This document shows positions 16,679-23,879 of a DNA stretch of 64,000 bases, piece after piece. The stretch spans positions 2,170,001-2,234,000 of the forward strand of contig NZ_JABJQY010000002.1 of NCBI RefSeq assembly GCF_013155375.1, read 5' to 3'. Position 1 is the first letter of the stretch; every line of letters begins with the position of its first letter. Origin of the DNA: Nocardioides sp. zg-1308. GTDB lineage: Bacteria; Actinomycetota; Actinomycetes; Propionibacteriales; Nocardioidaceae. The notes under the pieces are model-generated. The model ran no database searches and had not been told where the DNA came from. It saw nothing but the letters and a program-made list of their open reading frames with translations. The position numbers and the translations under genes are program-made.

Positions 16679-18132
16679 CAGCTGTCCGCTCCCTTCACGC
16701 TGGTTCCCTTGAGGTAGTCCTCGAGCCCGTGGCGGCCGCCCTCGCGGCCGTAGCCGGACTCCTTGTAGCCGCCGAACGGCGAGGTCGGGTCGAACTTGTT
16801 GAACGTGTTGGCCCAGACCACACCGGCCCGGAGGCGGTTGGCCATCGAGAGGATGAGCGAGCCCTTGTCGGTCCACACGCCGGCGGACAGGCCGAACGGC
16901 GTGTTGTTGGCCTTCTCGACCGCCTCGGACGGCGTGCGGAAGGTCAGCACCGACAGGACCGGCCCGAAGATCTCCTCGCGGGCGATGCGGTGGGCCTGGG
17001 AGACACCGGTGAAGACGGTCGGGGCGAACCAGTAGCCGTTGGCGGGCAGGTCGCACGGGGCCGACCACCGCTCGGCGCCCTCGGCCTCGCCGATCGCCGA
17101 CAGCTCGCGGATCTTGGCGAGCTGCTCGGCCGAGTTGATCGCTCCGACGTCGGTGTTCTTGTCGAGCGGGTCGCCCACGCGCAGCGTCGCCATGCGGCGC
17201 TTGAGGCGGTCCATCACCTCATCGGCGACCGACTCCTGCACGAGCAGGCGCGAGCCCGCGCAGCAGACGTGGCCCTGGTTGAAGAAGATGCCGTTGACGA
17301 TCCCCTCGACGGCCTGGTCGAGCGGCGCGTCGTCGAAGACGATGTTGGCGGCCTTGCCGCCGAGCTCCAGGGTCACCTTCTTGTCGCTGCCGGCGACCGC
17401 GCGGGCGATGGCCTTGCCGACCTCGGTCGAGCCGGTGAAGGCGACCTTGTCGACGTCGGGGTGCGACACGATGGCGCGCCCGGTGTCACCTGCGCCGGTG
17501 ACGATGTTGACCACGCCGGGCGGGAGGTCGGCCTGCTGGCAGATCTCGGCGAAGAGGAGGGCGGTCAGCGGCGTGGTCTCGGCGGGCTTGAGCACCACGG
17601 TGTTGCCGCAGGCCAGCGCCGGCGCGATCTTCCACGCCAGCATGAGCAGCGGGAAGTTCCACGGGATGACCTGGCCGGCCACGCCCAGCGGCGTGGTGCC
17701 GAAGCCGGAGTACTGGAGCTTGTCGGCCCAGCCGGCGTAGTAGAAGAAGTGCGCGGCGACGATCGGGACGTCGACGTCGCGCGACTCCTTGATCGGCTTG
17801 CCGTTGTCGATGGACTCCAGGACGGCGAGCTCGCGGCCGCGCTCCTGGATGATCCGGGCGATCCGGTAGAGGTACTTGGCCCGCTCGGCGCCGGACATCC
17901 GCGACCAGACGCGGGTGTGGGCCCGGCGGGCGGCCTTCACGGCCGCGTCGACGTCGGCGTCGCTGGCCTCGGCGACCTCGGCGAGCACCTCCTCGGTGGC
18001 CGGGTTGACGGTCTTGAACGTCGTGCCGGTGCCGTCGACGAACTCGCCGTCGATGAACAGGCCGTAGGACGGCTTGATGTCCACGATCGCGCGCGACTCC
18101 GGCGCGGGTGCATACTCGAAGGGGTTGCTCAT
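16678..18132 (-). CDS. NAD-dependent aldehyde dehydrogenase
   Basis: A 484-aa full-length ALDH. Conserved landmarks: PWNFPLLMLAWKIAPALACGN, KPAETTPLTAL, FTGSTEVGK, catalytic Glu in LELGGKAANIVF, catalytic Cys in NQGHVCCAGSRL, and EEIFGPVLSVL near the end. It lies 11 bp after deoC in the same direction. The product of DeoC is acetaldehyde, so oxidation of acetaldehyde to acetate is the natural role (inference from operon). Followed without a gap by the shortened ALDH gene. Confidence 0.95.
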   Translation of the reverse strand: MSNPFEYAPAPESRAIVDIKPSYGLFIDGEFVDGTGTTFKTVNPATEEVLAEVAEASDADVDAAVKAARRAHTRVWSRMSGAERAKYLYRIARIIQERGRELAVLESIDNGKPIKESRDVDVPIVAAHFFYYAGWADKLQYSGFGTTPLGVAGQVIPWNFPLLMLAWKIAPALACGNTVVLKPAETTPLTALLFAEICQQADLPPGVVNIVTGAGDTGRAIVSHPDVDKVAFTGSTEVGKAIARAVAGSDKKVTLELGGKAANIVFDDAPLDQAVEGIVNGIFFNQGHVCCAGSRLLVQESVADEVMDRLKRRMATLRVGDPLDKNTDVGAINSAEQLAKIRELSAIGEAEGAERWSAPCDLPANGYWFAPTVFTGVSQAHRIAREEIFGPVLSVLTFRTPSEAVEKANNTPFGLSAGVWTDKGSLILSMANRLRAGVVWANTFNKFDPTSPFGGYKESGYGREGGRHGLEDYLKGTSVKGADS

Positions 18133-18143
18133 GTCGCTCAGCC

Positions 18144-19121
18144 TCAGTCCAGCGTGAAGTAGTCGGGACCGGAGTAGCGACCGGTCGTCATCTTGGTGCG
18201 CTGCATCAGCAGGTCGTTGAGCAGCGTGGAGGCCCCGAAGCGGAACCAGTCGGGGTCGAGCCAGTCAGCGCCGCAGATCTCGTTGACCATCACCAGGTAC
18301 TTGATGGCGTCCTTGGTGGTCCGGATGCCGCCCGCGGGCTTGACCCCGATCATCCGGCCGGTCTGGTCGCGGAAGTCGCGGACCGCCTCGAGCATGACGA
18401 GCGTGACCGGCAGGGTGGCGGCCGGCTGCACCTTGCCGGTGGAGGTCTTGATGAAGTCGCCGCCGGCCATCATGGCCAGCCAGCTGGCACGACGGACGTT
18501 GTCGTAGGTCTGCAGCTCGCCGGTCTCGAAGATCACCTTGAGGTGCGCGCTGGTGCCGTCGGGGCGGGCGCAGGCCTCGCGGACCTGCGCGATCTCGTCG
18601 TGCACGTCGAGGTAGCGACCGGAGAGGAACGCGCCGCGGTCGATGACCATGTCGATCTCGTCGGCGCCCGCCTCCACGGCGTCACGGGTGTCGGCGAGCT
18701 TGATGTCCATCGCCGCACGGCCGCTGGGGAACGCGGTGGCCACGGCGGCGACGTGGACGCCGCTGTCGCCGAGGACCTCCTTGGCCGTCGCCACCATGTC
18801 GGGGTAGACGCACACGGCGGCAGTGGCCGGGCAGGACGGGTCGGCGGGGTCGGGCCGCATCGCCTTGGACGCGAGCGCGCGGACCTTGCCGTGGGTGTCC
18901 TGGCCCTCGAGCGTCGTGAGGTCGACCATGCGGATCGCGAGATCGATGGCGTAGGCCTTGGCCGTGGTCTTGATGGAGCGGGTGGCGAGGCCGGCGGCGC
19001 GGGCCTCGCAGCCGACCTGGTCGACGCCGGGCAGGCCGTGCAGGAAGCGGCGCAGCGAGGAGTCCGAGCGCACGATGTCGTCGAAGGCCCCGCTCACCTG
19101 AGGGCTGGCAGTGGGTGTCAC
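18144..19121 (-). CDS. deoC: Deoxyribose-phosphate aldolase
   Basis: A 325-aa class I aldolase splitting 2-deoxyribose-5-phosphate into acetaldehyde and glyceraldehyde-3-phosphate. The Schiff-base lysine motif GGDFIKTSTGK and the second active-site lysine in GVKPAGGIRT are both present, as are VCVYPDMV and EIDMVIDRG. It is longer than E. coli DeoC, as is common for the actinobacterial type. The GTG at 19121 was chosen because TATGCT lies 6 nt upstream; the frame stays open further upstream but into a different gene. First gene of the deoC-ALDH-ALDH' operon. Confidence 0.96.
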   Translation of the reverse strand: MTPTASPQVSGAFDDIVRSDSSLRRFLHGLPGVDQVGCEARAAGLATRSIKTTAKAYAIDLAIRMVDLTTLEGQDTHGKVRALASKAMRPDPADPSCPATAAVCVYPDMVATAKEVLGDSGVHVAAVATAFPSGRAAMDIKLADTRDAVEAGADEIDMVIDRGAFLSGRYLDVHDEIAQVREACARPDGTSAHLKVIFETGELQTYDNVRRASWLAMMAGGDFIKTSTGKVQPAATLPVTLVMLEAVRDFRDQTGRMIGVKPAGGIRTTKDAIKYLVMVNEICGADWLDPDWFRFGASTLLNDLLMQRTKMTTGRYSGPDYFTLD

Positions 19122-19127
19122 CGACCC

Positions 19128-19133
19128 AGCATA
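19128..19133 (-). promoter_or_regulatory. Candidate leaderless -10 element of deoC
   Basis: Minus-strand TATGCT ends 6 nt before the GTG start of deoC; no ribosome binding site lies between them. Confidence 0.55.
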
Positions 19134-19199
19134 GAGTTGGCCACGAAGAGCCCGGCAATCCCCAGAGGGCCGACATCTGCCCAGCTGGACGAGGAGAAG

Positions 19200-19817
19200 A
19201 TGGCACGCCTGCAGGACGAGCACGACGGGCCCGACACGGTGGTCGAGCGGTTCCACGCCACCAGCGGCCGGGTCTCGGGCTGGCTCGCGCTGGTGCTGTC
19301 GAGCCTCGTCGTCGTGGCCGGGCTGGCCTACCTCGACGACGGGTTCCCGCCCTGGGTGGCCGCCGCCGCGCTGCTGGTCGCGGTGCTCTCCTGGGCCGCC
19401 ATGCTGCGCCCGGCGCTGTGGGCCACCGAGCAGCACCTCGTCATGCGCAACCTCGTCGAGACCGTGCACATCCGCCTCGCCGCCGTCGAGGAGCTCGCCG
19501 TGCGCCAGGTGCTGGCCGTCCGCGCCGCCGACCGGCGCTGGGTGTCGACCGTCGTGGGCCGGTCGTGGCGCAAGTCGATCACCGCCGGACGGGGCGGGGG
19601 CGAGGCCGGCGGGGCGCGCGAGGGCATGTCCTACCCCGACTTCGTCGACGACCGGCTCCGCGAGCTCGTCGAGCACGCCCGCAGCGCCGCCGGGGTGCGG
19701 CCGGGGTCGCGCGAGCAGCTGGCGCTGCCCGACGCCGTACGCCGCGAGCCCGCGTGGCTGCCCATCGGGCTGGTGGCGGGGGCGTCCCTGGTGCTGGTCG
19801 TGTCATTCTTCCTGTGA
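19200..19817 (+). CDS. Two-helix membrane protein with PH-like domain
   Basis: A 205-aa protein with two adjacent membrane helices near the N-terminus (WLALVLSSLVVVAGLAYL and WVAAAALLVAVLSWAAML), then a soluble PH-like segment (ATEQHLVMRNLVETVHIRLAAVEEL) and a final hydrophobic segment (IGLVAGASLVLVVSFF). The layout matches small actinobacterial bacterial-PH-domain proteins of unknown role. GAGGAG just before ATG 19200 supports the start. It is divergent from deoC and convergent with the following TetR gene. Confidence 0.82.
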   Translation: MARLQDEHDGPDTVVERFHATSGRVSGWLALVLSSLVVVAGLAYLDDGFPPWVAAAALLVAVLSWAAMLRPALWATEQHLVMRNLVETVHIRLAAVEELAVRQVLAVRAADRRWVSTVVGRSWRKSITAGRGGGEAGGAREGMSYPDFVDDRLRELVEHARSAAGVRPGSREQLALPDAVRREPAWLPIGLVAGASLVLVVSFFL

Positions 19818-19844
19818 GGCTCAGCCGGCGAGGGTCTGCGGACC

Positions 19845-19860
19845 CGGGACCCGGGTCCCG
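19845..19860. repeat. 16-bp perfect palindrome between convergent genes
   Basis: CGGGACCCGGGTCCCG has no spacer. It lies between the ends of the membrane-protein gene (19817) and the TetR gene (19882). It could act as a weak terminator, but the loop must be made by opening central pairs and there is no T-tract. Confidence 0.4.
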
Positions 19861-19881
19861 GTCAGCGCAGCGGGCCACGTC

Positions 19882-20511
19882 TCACAATCGCGCCTCGAGC
19901 CCGTCGAGGACCAGCGCGAGTCCCGGCTCGAACTCGTCGCCGTAGCTGTAGCTGCCGCCGACGACCTGCTGCGCGACCATCTCGGCGAGGTGCGGGAGCT
20001 CGGCGAGCAGGTCGATCCCGGCGACGAGCTCCTCGGCCGCCGCTCCCGCCTCGAAGGGCAGGTTCACCTCGGTCAGCACGAACCCGTAGACGTAGGCGTC
20101 GATGACGGAGAACGCCGACGCGGCCAGCGGGACGGAGAATCCTGCGGTCCGCAGGCAGCCCAGCACCGTGTCGTGGTGACGGAGGGTGGCCGGGCCGGGG
20201 TTGCGACGCGACTCGATCAGGCCGAGCCCCCAGGGGTGGGCGACGAGGACCTCCCGGGCCGACCGGGCGCGCAGCTCCATCTGGGCGCGCCACGGACGGC
20301 CGACCACTGGCAGGTCGACCTGCGTGAACACCCAGTCAGCGAGACCGTCGAGCAGCGCGTCCTTGTTGGTCACGTGGTGGTAGAGCGACATCGCCTCGAC
20401 GCCCAGCTCGCGACCCACGCTGCGCATGCTCACCCCACCCAGTCCGGCGGCGTCGGCCACCCTCGTGGCTGCCTCGACGATGGCCGCGGGGGAGAGAGGT
20501 GGTCTGGACAT
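19882..20511 (-). CDS. TetR family regulator (TetR_C-type)
   Basis: A 209-aa regulator. The HTH includes VSMRSVGRELGVEAMSLYHHVTNKDALLDGLADW, the tetracycline-repressor-like variant with SLYHHVxNKxxLLD. The C-terminal domain contains a long helical ligand region (AYVYGFVLTEVNLPF). GAGGAGC lies 3 nt before the ATG, so this transcript has a leader, unlike many neighbours. It is divergent from the oxidoreductase at 20594, with two CTTAC/GTAAG dyads between them. Confidence 0.92.
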   Translation of the reverse strand: MSRPPLSPAAIVEAATRVADAAGLGGVSMRSVGRELGVEAMSLYHHVTNKDALLDGLADWVFTQVDLPVVGRPWRAQMELRARSAREVLVAHPWGLGLIESRRNPGPATLRHHDTVLGCLRTAGFSVPLAASAFSVIDAYVYGFVLTEVNLPFEAGAAAEELVAGIDLLAELPHLAEMVAQQVVGGSYSYGDEFEPGLALVLDGLEARL

Positions 20512-20532
20512 CGTGCTCCTCGGATCGACCGG

Positions 20533-20546
20533 CTTACACACGTAAG
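20533..20546. promoter_or_regulatory. TetR operator candidate 1
   Basis: CTTAC-ACAC-GTAAG, 14 bp with perfect arms, in the TetR/oxidoreductase divergent region. A second copy with the same arms lies 35 bp away, centre to centre. Confidence 0.75.
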
Positions 20547-20567
20547 GCTACAGTGCGGAACGGTCGT

Positions 20568-20581
20568 CTTACAGGCGTAAG
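20568..20581. promoter_or_regulatory. TetR operator candidate 2
   Basis: CTTAC-AGGC-GTAAG, the same arms and 4-nt spacer as the copy at 20533. It lies 12 bp before the oxidoreductase ATG, where bound repressor would block initiation. Confidence 0.75.
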
Positions 20582-20593
20582 GGAGTGGGTGCC

Positions 20594-21535
20594 ATGAAGG
20601 CAGCAGTCGTCGAGCGGTACGGACCGCCGGAGGTCGTCTCGGTGCGAGAGGTCCCGGACCCGGCGGCCGGCGCTGGGCAGGTGGTGGTCCGGGTCGCGGC
20701 GACCACCGTCAACTCCGGCGACGCCCGCATCCGCGGGGCCCAGTTCCCCCGCGGGTTCGCCACGCCGGCCCGGCTCGTCCTGGGGGTGCGCGGGCCCCGG
20801 CGGCAGGTGCTCGGCGTCACGCTGTCCGGGGTGGTCGAGCAGGTCGGGGGCCGGGTCACCGGCCTGGCCGTCGGCGACGAGGTCTGCGGGATGACCGGCG
20901 CCGGCATGGGCGCGCACGCGGAGCTCGTCGCGGTGAAGGCGGACAAGCTCGTGCGGAAGCCCGCCGCCGTGAGCCACGCTGACGCCGCGGCTGTCCTCTT
21001 CGGTGGCAGCACCGCCCTGCACTTCCTGCGCGACCGCGTACGCCCGGGCACTGCCGTCCTGGTCAACGGCGCCTCAGGATCTGTCGGCGCGGCCGCCGTC
21101 CAGCTCGCGCACCGCGCAGGCGGACGCGTCACCGGTGTGTGCGGCCCGACCAACGGAGCACTGGTCGAGTCCCTCGGGGCGGCTGCGGTGATCGACTACG
21201 CCCGGACCCCGCTGGACACCGTCGCGGAACGGTACGACGTCGTGCTCGACACCGTCGGGAGCATCTCCACGGCCGTGGGTCGTTCGCTCGTCGCGCCGGG
21301 GGGCGTGCTGCTGCTCGTCGTCGCCGACCTCTGGTCGACCCTGAGGGCGCGGGGCGACGTCGTCGCCGGCGTGGCGCCGGAGCGAGCCGAGGACTTCACG
21401 ACGCTGCTCGAGCTCGTCGAGTCGGGCGAGCTGGAGACCGTGGTCGACCGCACCCTCCCGCTCGCCGACGTCGTCGAGGCGCACCGCATCGTCGACTCCG
21501 GGCACAAGGTGGGCAACCTGGTGGTCACGCCGTGA
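20594..21535 (+). CDS. NAD(P)-dependent MDR oxidoreductase (quinone reductase-like)
   Basis: A 313-aa medium-chain dehydrogenase/reductase of the zinc-free quinone-reductase type. It has the N-terminal MKAAVVERYGPPEVV, NSGDARIRG, and the cofactor motif NGASGSVGAAAVQLAH near residue 155. Zinc ligands are absent. The likely reaction is NADPH-dependent reduction of a quinone or enone. Two operators upstream imply control by the divergent TetR. Its last 11 bases overlap the convergent YidC-like gene. Confidence 0.92.
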   Translation: MKAAVVERYGPPEVVSVREVPDPAAGAGQVVVRVAATTVNSGDARIRGAQFPRGFATPARLVLGVRGPRRQVLGVTLSGVVEQVGGRVTGLAVGDEVCGMTGAGMGAHAELVAVKADKLVRKPAAVSHADAAAVLFGGSTALHFLRDRVRPGTAVLVNGASGSVGAAAVQLAHRAGGRVTGVCGPTNGALVESLGAAAVIDYARTPLDTVAERYDVVLDTVGSISTAVGRSLVAPGGVLLLVVADLWSTLRARGDVVAGVAPERAEDFTTLLELVESGELETVVDRTLPLADVVEAHRIVDSGHKVGNLVVTP

Positions 21536-22322
21536 GTCGCCTCGCCGCTGCCGCCGTCCCCGGCGTCGGGAACCAGCGCGCGACGACGGCGCTCTGGCCC
21601 AGCGTCCACGTGGAGCTGCACACCCAGTAGACGAGCAGCGCCACCGGGGCGACACCGCCGGCGAGGAGCAGGCCGCCCGCCGACACGACAGGGAGGACGG
21701 CCTGCGCGGTGACGACCGCCTCGGGCAGGCCGTCGACCGTGGTGTTCGACGCGACGACGTAGCGCTGGGTGACGTAGGACAGCGCCGCGGCGGTCACCGC
21801 CAAGCCCGCGACCACGGCGAGGTGGACGGCACCGGCACCGAGGTAGCCCCGTCCGGCGAGCGAGACCCCGACGACCGAGGCGGCGCCGAAGGACGACACG
21901 AGGTCGGGCCCCATGGCGCCGACGGCGGCACCGGAGGACACGTCGGCCAGCAGGTGGTAGAGACCGAGCCACACCGGCAGCTGCACCAGCACCGGGAGGC
22001 AGCCCAGACGGCTGACCCCGTGCTCGGCGGAGACCAGGCGGCGCTCCTCGTGGTGCGCCCGGAGGCTCTCGGCGTCGGTGCGGCCGCGGTAGCGCTCGGC
22101 GATCCCACGCAGGTGCGGCCGGGCGCGGGCGGCGGCGTGTGCCTGCCGGACCCCGTGGACCACGAGGGGGAGCAGCGCGGTGCGCACGAGGACGACCACG
22201 GCGGCGATGCACAGCAGCCACGTGGTGGCGGCGTCGGGACCGGCACCGAGCGAGGTGAGGCCGTCGTGGGTGGCCGCGAGGACCGCGGCGAGGGCGTGCT
22301 TGAACGGTTCGAGCAGGGACAT
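21525..22322 (-). CDS. YidC/Oxa1 family membrane insertase paralogue
   Basis: A 265-aa polytopic membrane protein of the YidC/Oxa1 family. The conserved core begins with a membrane helix ending in VRTALLPLVVHGVRQ (Arg of the hydrophilic groove), then a basic loop and LGCLPVLVQLPVWLGLYHLL, and VALLVYWVCSSTWTLGQ near the end. It lacks the long basic tail of the housekeeping YidC and is far from any rpmH/rnpA locus, so it is probably an accessory paralogue. Last gene of a pgm / beta-helix / DUF6412-like / YidC set. Confidence 0.87.
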   Translation of the reverse strand: MSLLEPFKHALAAVLAATHDGLTSLGAGPDAATTWLLCIAAVVVLVRTALLPLVVHGVRQAHAAARARPHLRGIAERYRGRTDAESLRAHHEERRLVSAEHGVSRLGCLPVLVQLPVWLGLYHLLADVSSGAAVGAMGPDLVSSFGAASVVGVSLAGRGYLGAGAVHLAVVAGLAVTAAALSYVTQRYVVASNTTVDGLPEAVVTAQAVLPVVSAGGLLLAGGVAPVALLVYWVCSSTWTLGQSAVVARWFPTPGTAAAARRLTA

Positions 22323-22380
22323 GGTGGCTCCTGGAGCAGGTGGGGCGGGACGGGTCTGCGTGCTCGCGCGGGGGCGAGCG

Positions 22381-22668
22381 TCAGACGAGTCCAGGAGCGC
22401 GCGGTCGGACCGGGTGGTGGCCCACGTCGGTCGTCCGCCCGGCCAGCACGAGGGGTACGTCGACGGCGCGACGCCGCGGCCGCAGCGAGCGCAGGGTGGC
22501 GTCGGGGACGGCCGCGGGTCCGTGGACGGCCATCAGCGCCGTCGAGGTCGCCAGCGCGGCGAGCACGACGAGGGCCTCGGTCGACATCGCCGACACGGCC
22601 GACGCGGTCGGCGCGAGCGAGATGGCGGCGACGAGCGACGCCAGCGCGACCACCACGGACCGGACCAT
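22381..22668 (-). CDS. Small membrane protein (DUF6412-like)
   Basis: A 95-aa protein with two hydrophobic segments (SVVVALASLVAAISLAP and MSTEALVVLAALATSTALMAV) and a basic, proline/arginine-rich C-terminus (SLRPRRRAVDVPLVL). It resembles the short proteins that accompany YidC paralogues in actinobacteria; I recall the DUF6412 name for these but cannot verify it. A GTG at 22698 would overlap the upstream stop as GTGA and add ten residues, and is a credible alternative start. Confidence 0.72.
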   Translation of the reverse strand: MVRSVVVALASLVAAISLAPTASAVSAMSTEALVVLAALATSTALMAVHGPAAVPDATLRSLRPRRRAVDVPLVLAGRTTDVGHHPVRPRAPGLV

Positions 22669-22694
22669 GGCGCCAGCGTAGCCCCGCGCGTCGG

Positions 22695-23879
22695 TCACCG
22701 GAGCTCGAACGCCCCGAGGTCGACCCGCCCGGCGACCGGGCGACGGACCTGCCGGGCGGGGGCGACGTACTCCCACCGGGCGCGCCAGCGCGCCGGGACG
22801 GTCACGCCGCGGTCGACGGCGGGGGAGCCGGGGCGGAGCCGGAAGTCCTCCGACCCGGGCGCCACGAAGCCGGCGGGGCCCACGCGGCGGTTGCCCCGCG
22901 CGTCGGCCGGCCCGCTGGTGAGGTCCCCGGGACCGACGAGGAGGTTGTTGCGCAGGTGGGCGCTGGCGCCCTCGGCCACCGCGACGTAGGTGCCCGACGA
23001 GCGCTGGTTGACGAAGGTGTTGTTGACGACCCACAGAGTGCGGGACGGGTGGGTGAGGCCCTCGGCGCCGTAGGACACGACCGCGGGGTTCTCCGAGGCG
23101 GGTCCCTGCACGACGACGTTGCCGGCGACCAGCGCGCGGCCGCCGTTGGGCAGGTCGATGGAGTAGCTCGCGGTGCTGTCGCCGTCGCTGATGCGGTTGC
23201 CGACGATGGTGGTGCGCGCGGCCCGCGACTTGAGCTCGTGGCCGGTGTCGGCTCCCGACAGCCAGCTCCCGGTGACCGTCAGCGAGCGCACGGCGCCGAT
23301 GTAGACGTTGTGGGAGTAGCCGTCGCCGCCGCCGTTGCGGAAGAACCGCGAGCCGCGGATGACGATGTCGCTGGCCGGGTCGGCGCCGGTCAGGATGCCG
23401 TTCTCGTTGTCGTGGAACCAGCTGCGCGTGACGGTGAGACCCGTGCCCTCCTGCCGGATCCCGGCGCCGTTGCGGTCGACCACGGCGGCGCCGCTGAGCT
23501 CGATGCGGTCGACGGTCGTGCGGTCGCCGGCGATCACCCAGATCGCCTTGCCCTGGGCGTCCTGGCCGTCGGCGCGCAGGTGCGCCCGGCCACCCTCGCC
23601 GCGCAGGGTGAGGTCGTCCTGCGTCCAGGTCGCGACGTCGCCGGAGTAGGTGCCCGCGTCGATGAGCACGGTGTCGCCGTCGCGCGCGACGGCCGCCGCC
23701 TGGCTCGGCACGGTGAGCGTGCGGGTGGGGCCCACGTGCCACGTGCGCGGGGCGCTGTCGTCGTACGCCGCCGGGGCGGGCGCGGCGACGGACGCAGGGA
23801 TGGAGGCGGGGATGGATGCGGCGCCGAGCACCAGGCCCACCACCGCGGCGAGCCCACGGGACGCCTGCACCTCAGCCAC
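22695..23879 (-). CDS. Secreted right-handed parallel beta-helix protein
   Basis: A 394-aa exported protein. A signal peptide with AAPAPAAY-type cleavage occupies about the first 38 residues. The body is a run of short beta-helix turns of the NosD/pectate-lyase-like type (DTVLIDAGTYSGDV, GLTVTRSWFHDNENGIL, DIVIRGSRFFRNGGGDG, LWVVNNTFVNQR). Such folds often bind or cleave polysaccharide, but catalytic residues cannot be assigned here. The start overlaps the end of the phospho-sugar mutase gene by 8 bp, so it is co-transcribed with it. Confidence 0.88.
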   Translation of the reverse strand: MAEVQASRGLAAVVGLVLGAASIPASIPASVAAPAPAAYDDSAPRTWHVGPTRTLTVPSQAAAVARDGDTVLIDAGTYSGDVATWTQDDLTLRGEGGRAHLRADGQDAQGKAIWVIAGDRTTVDRIELSGAAVVDRNGAGIRQEGTGLTVTRSWFHDNENGILTGADPASDIVIRGSRFFRNGGGDGYSHNVYIGAVRSLTVTGSWLSGADTGHELKSRAARTTIVGNRISDGDSTASYSIDLPNGGRALVAGNVVVQGPASENPAVVSYGAEGLTHPSRTLWVVNNTFVNQRSSGTYVAVAEGASAHLRNNLLVGPGDLTSGPADARGNRRVGPAGFVAPGSEDFRLRPGSPAVDRGVTVPARWRARWEYVAPARQVRRPVAGRVDLGAFELR

